Source: [Pantoea] beijingensis (lineage in GTDB: Bacteria; Pseudomonadota; Gammaproteobacteria; Enterobacterales; Enterobacteriaceae). From it: a DNA stretch of 64,000 bases. The stretch lies in the NCBI RefSeq assembly GCF_022647505.1, contig NZ_CP071409.1:1-64000 (forward strand), given 5' to 3'. The position numbers were made by a program, and so were the translations under genes. Below the pieces are notes generated by a model. It searched no databases, was not told the DNA's origin, and worked only from the letters and a program-made list of their open reading frames with translations. Below are positions 57,546-64,000 of this stretch, piece after piece. Each line of letters begins with the position of its first letter. Positions within the stretch are counted from its first letter, which is position 1.

Positions 57546-58163
57546 ATGACAACGAAAGGGAACGATAAGGATGAGCAGGAAAGGGTCACTTTTATTCTGA
57601 ACGGAAAAGTAAAATTCTTTCCTTCGCGGCGCTGTCTGGCAGCGGATGATGGCACTATTGTTGAACTGTCAGAAAATAGCTATCGCCTCTTATTCCTGTT
57701 GCTTAAAGGTAAAACAGATAAGCAAACATTAATAAACGAAGTATGGAGTGAGCAGCGTGGCTCGGTCAGCGAAAGTAGCTATTATGGTCAGCTCTATCTT
57801 TTACGTAAAGCATTCAGCCTCGCGGGGTTACCTAACTCACTTATTAAAACTATTCCACGTAAGGGCGTTAAGTATGTGGGGAATGTTTCTGAGGAAAGGA
57901 TGACCGATGATGGGGAAAAAACCGATATGGCCGCCGGTGATCGCCCGGTAAATGAATGCGAGATGATAAAAGATGATGAGCCCGGTGTAATCCATGTTGA
58001 TGAAACGGAAGCGATTATTGAAAGCAAGAGTCAGAATCCGGAATGGTATAACTCTCGCAGCTGGAATATCCTGGTTTCTTCGCTAGCCGTGCTGGCCGTT
58101 TGTTGGCTAACAACTCTGATTTTTGCCTTTGTCTTCTTCTTTATCGGCAATGGTAAACTATGA
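57546..58163 (+). CDS. ToxR/CadC-type membrane-anchored transcriptional regulator
   Basis: 205-aa protein. Residues ~12-115 form an OmpR/CadC winged helix: LSENSYRLLFLLLKGKTDKQTL, INEVWSEQRGSVSESSYYGQL, LIKTIPRKGVKYVG. An acidic linker (about 115-170) leads to a single membrane helix (NILVSSLAVLAVCWLTTLIF, ~175-200) with only a few periplasmic residues (GNGKL). So it resembles ToxR/CadC but lacks a periplasmic sensing domain. It lies just before flp on the same strand and is the probable activator of the Tad genes. Confidence 0.85.
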   Translation: MTTKGNDKDEQERVTFILNGKVKFFPSRRCLAADDGTIVELSENSYRLLFLLLKGKTDKQTLINEVWSEQRGSVSESSYYGQLYLLRKAFSLAGLPNSLIKTIPRKGVKYVGNVSEERMTDDGEKTDMAAGDRPVNECEMIKDDEPGVIHVDETEAIIESKSQNPEWYNSRSWNILVSSLAVLAVCWLTTLIFAFVFFFIGNGKL

Positions 58164-58295
58164 AAGTCTCGTAATGAAAATTGATAATAATTGAGAGTCA
58201 ATTGAATGACTTTATCCTGCCGTTGCTATTCAATGCATCGGCTGACCCAGGAAGGGCAGTTTAATTTTAAAACTTAAACAGGATTAGAGGATAAT

Positions 58296-58535
58296 ATGAA
58301 AAATTACTTATTGGGGTGTTATATTTCGGCGCAGTTGAACATGGAAGAGCGTATTAAAGAGTTCGCGAAGAACCAGCGTGGTGTAACGGCGATTGAGTAT
58401 GCGCTGATCGCGGTAGCGATGGCGACGCTGTTAGCCTCTGTACTGGGAGACAAAGACAAGGGATTCCTTGGTGCGCTGAACCATACGTTTGAGGCAATTG
58501 CTGCGGCTATTAGCAGCGTAACGATTGCGAAGTAA
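58296..58535 (+). CDS. flp: Flp-type pilin
   Basis: 79-aa prepilin with a leader ending NQRG, then VTAIEYALIAVAMATLLASV. The Gly before the cut and the Glu-Tyr pair inside the hydrophobic helix define the Flp family. The ATG at 58296 follows AGAGGATAAT. An internal ATG at 58341 would give a more usual leader of about 13 residues, so the 28-residue leader is odd. It is the major subunit of the Tad pilus, cut by the peptidase encoded next. Confidence 0.88.
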   Translation: MKNYLLGCYISAQLNMEERIKEFAKNQRGVTAIEYALIAVAMATLLASVLGDKDKGFLGALNHTFEAIAAAISSVTIAK

Positions 58536-58731
58536 TCGTGTTCTGGCAGAGGTGAGTACCTCTGCCTAACCTCAAAATATTAATAACGGCATCGCAAAAT
58601 TTGGCATTGCAACTGATGGTAAGGTACTAACATCGACATGCTTACCCAGGCTGGTAGATCGTTCTGATGTGATAATAAAACCAGTACAGATGCAGCGGTG
58701 AGTATAACGGATACAGTAACAAGGTTGCAGG

Positions 58732-59169
58732 ATGCACAGCTTACAAGTAATAAATTTTATAGCAGTTTGTGGTTTGCTCTTTTTTGTTAGCTGTAGCGAT
58801 ATTTTGCACAGAATCATTCCTAACCGAATTTTATTTTTTCTTGCCCCTTTAGTCTGCACACTGGCTTTGCTATCTGATCGCATGCCAAACCTCCTACTTT
58901 TTGTGTCTACACTCCTGGCTGGTTTTTTACTTTTTGCTCTCAAAGTATTCGGTGCGGGTGATATTAAGTTAGTCTCTACTCTTGCGTTAGCATGTACCCC
59001 GACGTTAATGGGGGAGTTTCTGATGCTGATGGTTATTTCTGGTGGAGTAGTCGCGCTGGGTGGATGCGTTTTCTTTTTTAAAAATGTAAAAAATAATGGT
59101 GTACCCTATGGCGTTGCTATTTCTTTCGCCTTTATTCTAACTTTTGCTATGGATGTTATTTTTATTTAA
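58732..59169 (+). CDS. tadV: Prepilin peptidase (TadV/CpaA type)
   Basis: 145-aa short A24-family peptidase that processes Flp and pseudopilins in the inner membrane. Several membrane helices are visible. The two catalytic aspartates lie in VSCSDILHRIIPN and in FGAGDIKL, the GxGD-type motif. It lacks the N-methylase domain of PilD, as is normal for TadV. Follows flp after ~200 bp. Confidence 0.9.
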   Translation: MHSLQVINFIAVCGLLFFVSCSDILHRIIPNRILFFLAPLVCTLALLSDRMPNLLLFVSTLLAGFLLFALKVFGAGDIKLVSTLALACTPTLMGEFLMLMVISGGVVALGGCVFFFKNVKNNGVPYGVAISFAFILTFAMDVIFI

Positions 59170-59181
59170 GGGAATATAAAA

Positions 59182-60069
59182 ATGAATCAGAGGATTCTTT
59201 TTTTTCTCTCCATTACCATCATTGCCGTTGGTATCGTGGGGATCGCTTTACAGAAAAAGCCACAGCCTGAAGAAGAGGCTGTGGTTCCTTCGTCATCTCA
59301 ACCGGTTGAACATACAATACTCATTGCTAAATCTCTGAGAAGCATAAAGTCTGGAGATACCTTAGAGCGTTCTGATTATCAAATGATACCTGTAAAAGTA
59401 TCATCAGAGCTTAATGATCCTCGTGATATCTCATCTTTATCTGCATCTGATGGGTTGCGCGGATTTATGGTAAAAAACGATCTCAAAAAAGATGAAGTTA
59501 TTATTCCTTCATCGGTAGTTTCTCCCAATAGTCCTGATTTTATGAAAGAAATGCTGAGTGAGAATGAAATGCCTTATGCTTTTCCAGTAAAGGAGATTGA
59601 TGACTACCTACTTTCTACATTGCGGGTAGGGGATAAGGTTTCTTTATACATAAAAATAAAAGAAACAGATCGCTATAAAGAGTCACGTGTTGTTCTTGAT
59701 GAAACACCATTTAACAATGAAGGGAGTGGTAGCAGGCGTACAGATAAAAATACACAGCCGTTATATACCATCAATCAGATCTTCGAACAGCTCACAGTAC
59801 TGGAAAGTAAGCGTAAAGAGAAAGATGAGAATTCTAACGAATCACGTTATGGCACTAATTCTTCTTATGCGGGCACAATTATCCTTCGGTTAAATAAAGA
59901 ACAATTGGCAAAGCTGAGAGTAATAGAGAATGTTGGTGAGATCTTCCTGCTCCCGGCAGGAAGCAGAACGGACAAATCATTAAAACGCATCAGAATGGAC
60001 GAGGTATTACCGATGCTGCGTTCGAAAAGGGAAATACGATCGTTGAAGGAAGTAAGGGGACAACAGTGA
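59182..60069 (+). CDS. rcpC: Tad pilus assembly protein RcpC/CpaB
   Basis: 295-aa protein with an N-terminal membrane anchor (ILFFLSITIIAVGIVGIAL). The SAF-type domain follows: ILIAKSLRSIKSGDTLERSDY, then a second part with YAFPVKEIDDYLLSTLRVGDKVSLY. The beta-clip fold is typical of CpaB/RcpC, a periplasmic partner of the secretin. A lysine-rich stretch (SKRKEKDENSNESRY) is local to this copy. Its stop overlaps the GTG start of rcpA (GTGA). Confidence 0.88.
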   Translation: MNQRILFFLSITIIAVGIVGIALQKKPQPEEEAVVPSSSQPVEHTILIAKSLRSIKSGDTLERSDYQMIPVKVSSELNDPRDISSLSASDGLRGFMVKNDLKKDEVIIPSSVVSPNSPDFMKEMLSENEMPYAFPVKEIDDYLLSTLRVGDKVSLYIKIKETDRYKESRVVLDETPFNNEGSGSRRTDKNTQPLYTINQIFEQLTVLESKRKEKDENSNESRYGTNSSYAGTIILRLNKEQLAKLRVIENVGEIFLLPAGSRTDKSLKRIRMDEVLPMLRSKREIRSLKEVRGQQ

Positions 60070-61421
60070 TTTCACGTAACGTCATACAAGAAAGAATAAT
60101 GAAGAAAACGTTTCAGAAGATTATTTGCTTAATCGCTTTTTTATGTCCTTTGTTCTCTTTTGCCAGTGAAATCTATATGGCACCGGGCGACACACGAGTG
60201 ATTCAGGTAAAGGATAACGTTGAAACCGTCTATATCTCCTCACCTGATGTGGCCGATTATGAGCTGATTAGCGATAAAAGCCTTGTCGCCTATGCAAAAA
60301 ATCAGGGGCGTGCCGATCTGATTGTGTTCGATAAGAGTGGCGACCAGGTACTCAAAATGACGATCGTGGTTGACACTGTCTTGAGTGATATTGCTAAGAA
60401 AATTAATCAGGAGTTTCCTGACAGCACGGTTAACGTGTTGAAAATGGGCAAAAGTTATGTGGTTTCGGGCATGGTTCCGACTGAACAAGCAAAAGATCGT
60501 ATTTATCAAATTGTTGGTGAAGGTACCGGGGCTGAGCGGATAGAGCACAAGAAGGCGGGAATGGGGCAGACAACCCCCTGGCTGAATGATGCTGAGTATA
60601 GGAATGTGGTTAATAAACTGGAATTACCGGTGACTAATCAGGTTAACGTAAAACTGTCAGTCGTTGAAGTGAGTAGAACCTTTGTTGATAACGTTGGGAT
60701 CGACTGGGGAACTAACGGGGGAGGCGGCAATGGATTTGCGGCTGGTACTTTTCGTTTCGTAAAATTTAATGCTGATACGTTGACCAGCCTGGTTCGCGCT
60801 ATCCGCAATGATTCGGTTGCTCGTGTGCTGGCAGAGCCTAATTTATCGGTTCTGTCGGGCGAAACGGCTGATTTTCTGGTCGGCGGTGAGGTGCCCGTTG
60901 TGACCTCTTCCCAGAATGGTAGTAACGTTGATTATAAAACCTTTGGTATCAAGCTAAATGTGGGAGCGAGGGTCAACAGTAATAAAAATATCCGCCTGAC
61001 CCTCAGTGAAGAAGTCAGTAACGTTGATGAAACATATAAAATTGGCGTTGATAATAATCTGCCTTCTTTCCGAACCCGTAGTGCCAGAACCACTATCGAA
61101 TTAGCCGATGGTGAAAGCTTTTTACTGGGTGGATTACTGAGTAACAACGATAAGGAATCGCTGAGAAAAGTTCCGTTCATTGGTGATGTACCCTTACTGG
61201 GTGCCTTATTTCGGAATGCATCCACTTCGCGTGAAAAGACCGATTTGGTGGTTGTGGCCACGGTAAATCTGGTTAAACCGATCACGCCGCGTGAAGTCGT
61301 GCTGCCGGATTTCAAAAGAACATCGACTCTGGCGCGCTTCTTCAATCTTGACGGTATTACCGATCGACGTGACAGAAAGCGTGCGCAGCAATTCATTGAA
61401 GATGGTGGGTTTATCAAATGA
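60066..61421 (+). CDS. rcpA: Tad pilus outer-membrane secretin RcpA/CpaC
   Basis: 451-aa secretin forming the outer-membrane channel. Reading from GTG 60066 couples it to rcpC. The ATG at 60099 gives a cleaner signal peptide (MKKTFQKIICLIAFLCPLF) and may be the true start. The N0-type domain DTRVIQVKDNVETVYISSP is followed by a BON-like region, then the secretin core with VRAIRNDSVARVLAEPNLSV, SGETADFLVGGEVPV and LADGESFLLGGLL. It overlaps the next gene by 4 bp. Confidence 0.93.
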   Translation: MISRNVIQERIMKKTFQKIICLIAFLCPLFSFASEIYMAPGDTRVIQVKDNVETVYISSPDVADYELISDKSLVAYAKNQGRADLIVFDKSGDQVLKMTIVVDTVLSDIAKKINQEFPDSTVNVLKMGKSYVVSGMVPTEQAKDRIYQIVGEGTGAERIEHKKAGMGQTTPWLNDAEYRNVVNKLELPVTNQVNVKLSVVEVSRTFVDNVGIDWGTNGGGGNGFAAGTFRFVKFNADTLTSLVRAIRNDSVARVLAEPNLSVLSGETADFLVGGEVPVVTSSQNGSNVDYKTFGIKLNVGARVNSNKNIRLTLSEEVSNVDETYKIGVDNNLPSFRTRSARTTIELADGESFLLGGLLSNNDKESLRKVPFIGDVPLLGALFRNASTSREKTDLVVVATVNLVKPITPREVVLPDFKRTSTLARFFNLDGITDRRDRKRAQQFIEDGGFIK

Positions 61422-61900
61422 AGATATTTAATCTGTTTCTGGGGTGGTGGTTGACGCTAGCGGCCGTAGTAATGCCCTTTCCGCTATATGCTGAGCAAAT
61501 AAGTGAGGGATTGCCGTTCCTTAAACCAGATGTCGTGCTTAGCACACCTGATACCATTACCAGAGAAGTCGCTGTAGGAAAAATAATGTCCCAGGTTAAG
61601 GGTGATTTTCGCGGTAGAATACTACTTATCTGGAATAACTCTCGTTTCAACGAAAGTGCGAATAAATTGCGGAGTGATTTAATTCAGCGAGGGATTGCAC
61701 CTTATCGTATTGAGTTAGTTCAGGATGTTGGCGGCTATCGAAAATATAATAATAGCGGCATAAAAATTCATATCCAGCAAATGATAAAACAGCAACGTGA
61801 ATGCCAGGACAAAAATTATAACTATAAATTTAATCGCTATAGCGATCAGGGATGTGCACTTGGTAACCTCCTCGATCGCTCATTAGTCGATATCTATTAA
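61418..61900 (+). CDS. RcpB/CpaD-like Tad pilus accessory protein
   Basis: 160-aa exported protein with a signal peptide (LGWWLTLAAVVMPFPLYA). Its position between secretin and TadZ is that of RcpB/CpaD. The C-terminal RYSDQGCALGNLLDRSLVD recalls the GCA..NL...V..P motif of CpaD. No lipobox is evident. Assignment rests on position plus this short motif. Confidence 0.7.
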   Translation: MKIFNLFLGWWLTLAAVVMPFPLYAEQISEGLPFLKPDVVLSTPDTITREVAVGKIMSQVKGDFRGRILLIWNNSRFNESANKLRSDLIQRGIAPYRIELVQDVGGYRKYNNSGIKIHIQQMIKQQRECQDKNYNYKFNRYSDQGCALGNLLDRSLVDIY

Positions 61901-61910
61901 GGAAGATAAG

Positions 61911-63029
61911 GTGTTGCTATTTCAGTCAGATAAAGGACTTGGCTATCACTCACCAAAAAACCTGTTTTACGTTGTGTCATCGCGTAAGAACGTGGGCGAG
62001 ACGCTATGCGAACAATTCCGTATGGCTGGCGTTGAGGCGGTTGAGCAGATTGCTATCGATATTACGCAGGTTGATGTGCTAAACATACCGACAAATGCGG
62101 ATGGCGTCGTCATTGATGTTGGTAATAATGAAGATGTGAGCAATATTATTAATGCATTACGTGTTCATATTCCTCGGACTGTCTGGTGCTGCGTTGTTGG
62201 GGACAGTGATTCAATTTCAGTCGCGCAAAATTTTGCGGTTAACGATCTTCATTACTTTAACATCAATACACAATACGAAGCGATTATACATAATGCCATC
62301 GCTAAACGTGGTGCCGTGGTTAGTCGCTCTGCGGTTCATATCAGCATTCTGGGATGCAAAGGTGGGGTAGGAAGCACGACGATTGGTTACCAGCTAGCCA
62401 GCGCTATTTCTAGTCTGAAACGCTCTCCTGGGCTCTTTATTCAGGGCGCTGGCGGTTCAGTAGATCTTGATCTTGTGGTGGGCAAGAAATTGCTCAAAGA
62501 AATCACGCAGGTGCAAAAACACCTGGACGTCATCGGTGGACAGAGTGCCTGCTTCCCTGAGGTGTCAGAAGGTATAATGAAAGGATATAACTTCATCTTT
62601 TTTGAGCAGTCTATCCATTCAGCAAATAAAGAAAATTTACGTCAGGTTATCGAGAATTCTCATTGTATTGTACTGGTGATCGACCGTTCTATGTCAGCCA
62701 TTCGGGTCGCTAAGAATGTCATTGAGAATATTGAGCAATTGCAAAAAATACGCAATATTTCACGGCGGCTCGTGATATGCCTTAACGATTCCCGTCCCGT
62801 AACGATGGGCGGATTGAATCAGGACGATATCAACTCGTTAATTAGAAATCGCATTGATACTCATTTTCCCTACAATAAAGCTACGCTTAATGGAAAATTA
62901 GAGCGTCTCTTAAGGACGCAATCCCCCCAGGAAGATTTAGTGAAAATTGTTCTGGGTAAGGCAAGGAAGAATAAATACACTTCTGCAACACCCAGTCTCT
63001 TCTCTCGAATCGCACGGAGAAAAGCATGA
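61911..63029 (+). CDS. tadZ: Tad pilus localisation ATPase TadZ/CpaE
   Basis: 372-aa protein starting with GTG after GGAAGATAAG. The N-terminal half is a receiver-like atypical domain (residues ~1-135). The C-terminal half is a ParA/MinD-like ATPase with ILGCKGGVGSTTIGYQLASA. The deviant Walker A has GST in place of GKT, as is common in TadZ. TadZ sets the polar site of the pilus. The stop overlaps tadA by 4 bp (ATGA). Confidence 0.88.
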   Translation: MLLFQSDKGLGYHSPKNLFYVVSSRKNVGETLCEQFRMAGVEAVEQIAIDITQVDVLNIPTNADGVVIDVGNNEDVSNIINALRVHIPRTVWCCVVGDSDSISVAQNFAVNDLHYFNINTQYEAIIHNAIAKRGAVVSRSAVHISILGCKGGVGSTTIGYQLASAISSLKRSPGLFIQGAGGSVDLDLVVGKKLLKEITQVQKHLDVIGGQSACFPEVSEGIMKGYNFIFFEQSIHSANKENLRQVIENSHCIVLVIDRSMSAIRVAKNVIENIEQLQKIRNISRRLVICLNDSRPVTMGGLNQDDINSLIRNRIDTHFPYNKATLNGKLERLLRTQSPQEDLVKIVLGKARKNKYTSATPSLFSRIARRKA

Positions 63030-64000
63030 GTATTGCTATTGATGTTCAGGAAATCCTGCGCGAAGGTGTATTAAAAAATATCGAGCTCGATAAAATAGAG
63101 CAGTTAATTGACGATAGGATACAGTTGATCACGGAAATCAACCACGTCCTTGAACGTTTTGTTGAACAACAAAGAATTTATCTTGCGGGTAACAGTCAAC
63201 AGTTGTTTGCAGAACAAATGGCTGATGAGATTGCCGGTTTTGGACCGCTACGTACTTTGCTTGATGACGATACGATCAGTGACATTTTAGTTAATGGCCC
63301 TGAACATATTTTTATTGAGCGTTTTGGCAAACTGGAACCAAGCACGGCGCGCTTTATCAATAACACTCAACTTACGGATATTGCGAAACGGTTAGTACAG
63401 CGTGTCGGGCGTCGACTAGATACGGGAAGTCCACTGGTCGATGCACGCTTGCCGGATGGTAGCCGCCTGAACGTTGCTATTCCTCCTATCTCATTAGATG
63501 GAACTGCTATTTCAATTCGTAAGTTTGGTAAGCACAATTTACAGTTCAGTGATCTTATTAGTTCTAATGCACTCAGCAGCCAGATGGCAAATTTCCTGAT
63601 TATTGCCGCTCGTTGTCGTATGAACATCATTATTTCAGGCGGGACAGGGTCAGGGAAAACGACGCTCTTAAATGCGCTTTCAAAGTACATTGATGAAAGT
63701 GAGCGAATTATCACTATGGAAGATGCGGCAGAATTACGCCTAATGCAGCCCCATGTATTACGTATGGAAACTCGTTTAGCAGGCGTGGAAAATACGGGCC
63801 AGGTTACTATGCGCAACTTGCTTATTAACTCACTGCGTATGCGTCCTGATCGTATTATTGTAGGCGAGTGCCGAGGGGAAGAGGCATTTGAGATGTTGCA
63901 GGCAATGAATACCGGTCACGATGGTTCAATGTCGACCCTGCATGCTAATAGCCCACGTGATGCTATCTCACGCTTAGAAAATATGGTGATGATGGCCGGC
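63026..64000 (+). CDS. tadA: Tad pilus secretion ATPase TadA/CpaF (cut by window end)
   Basis: First 325 codons of a type II/IV secretion ATPase, starting at the ATG overlapping the tadZ stop. The N-terminal region (IAGFGPLRTLLDDDTISDIL, RVGRRLDTGSPLVDARLPDG) is followed by Walker A GGTGSGKTTLLN, the Asp box IITMEDAAEL, Walker B RIIVGECRGEEA and the His box LHANSPRDAISRLE. The frame runs open to base 64000, so the end lies outside. It powers pilus assembly from the cytoplasm; tadB/tadC should follow. Confidence 0.93.
   Translation, partial: MSIAIDVQEILREGVLKNIELDKIEQLIDDRIQLITEINHVLERFVEQQRIYLAGNSQQLFAEQMADEIAGFGPLRTLLDDDTISDILVNGPEHIFIERFGKLEPSTARFINNTQLTDIAKRLVQRVGRRLDTGSPLVDARLPDGSRLNVAIPPISLDGTAISIRKFGKHNLQFSDLISSNALSSQMANFLIIAARCRMNIIISGGTGSGKTTLLNALSKYIDESERIITMEDAAELRLMQPHVLRMETRLAGVENTGQVTMRNLLINSLRMRPDRIIVGECRGEEAFEMLQAMNTGHDGSMSTLHANSPRDAISRLENMVMMAG

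Overview
The window reads as a chromosomal segment of an Enterobacterales member, most likely Erwiniaceae (Erwinia/Pantoea type). It opens exactly at dnaA and carries the usual dnaA-dnaN-recF-gyrB block, then the E. coli-like neighbourhood yidA, dgoRKAD...T, yidR, yidQ, ibpA, and further on avtA, ghrB, yiaD, tag, selC, wecH, glyQS. A lone ibpA with no ibpB beside it, a 2-ketogluconate operon, a candidate hrp box and a T6SS PAAR cargo gene fit a plant-associated Erwiniaceae. The genus is inferred from layout, not from a database match.

Backbone and islands. Positions 1-7069: replication genes and yidA, with a long imperfect palindrome between dnaN and recF. 7070-17224: an accessory block between yidA and dgoR. 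It contains an IS256-family remnant, a T6SS PAAR-DUF3289 gene with a DUF943 partner and a decayed duplicate of that partner, and then a histidine decarboxylase operon (permease, decarboxylase, permease, dedicated HisRS) followed by a 612-aa protein. That last protein fuses a complete but catalytically disarmed REP-associated tyrosine transposase (RAYT) domain to a catalytically disarmed HisRS. I consider this fusion the most novel object in the window. 17275-26267: galactonate catabolism (dgo, with an extra MFS gene inserted before dgoT), yidR/yidQ and heat-shock ibpA with a sigma-32 promoter and a ROSE-like leader.

26299-32082 (minus strand): a six-gene run of PP-loop ATPase, ATP-grasp ligase, class II glutamine amidotransferase, 2OG-Fe(II) oxygenase, YbaK-type tRNA-editing protein and EamA exporter, with a MocR-type regulator divergent from it. 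This looks like a small-molecule (amino-acid-like, peptide or thio-compound) pathway with its own export and possibly its own resistance. 33834-42304: avtA, ghrB plus a 2-ketogluconate operon with a PtxS-like regulator and a palindromic operator, yiaD, tag. 42569-48503: dnaT-dnaC, ampH, a nucleoside deaminase, a FUSC transporter and an LEA-like periplasmic protein.

48654-52389: a small island at the 3' side of selC (tRNA-Sec). It holds a 666-aa protein with eight degenerate helical repeats of about 50-57 aa, a candidate HrpL promoter upstream, a decayed shorter paralogue, three copies of a ~130-bp leader repeat and an IS3-type remnant. It is best read as a candidate type III effector locus. 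52558-56876: wecH, glyQ, glyS. 57546-64000: a Tad/Flp pilus locus (ToxR-like regulator, flp, tadV, rcpC, rcpA, rcpB-like, tadZ, tadA), with tadA cut by the window end.
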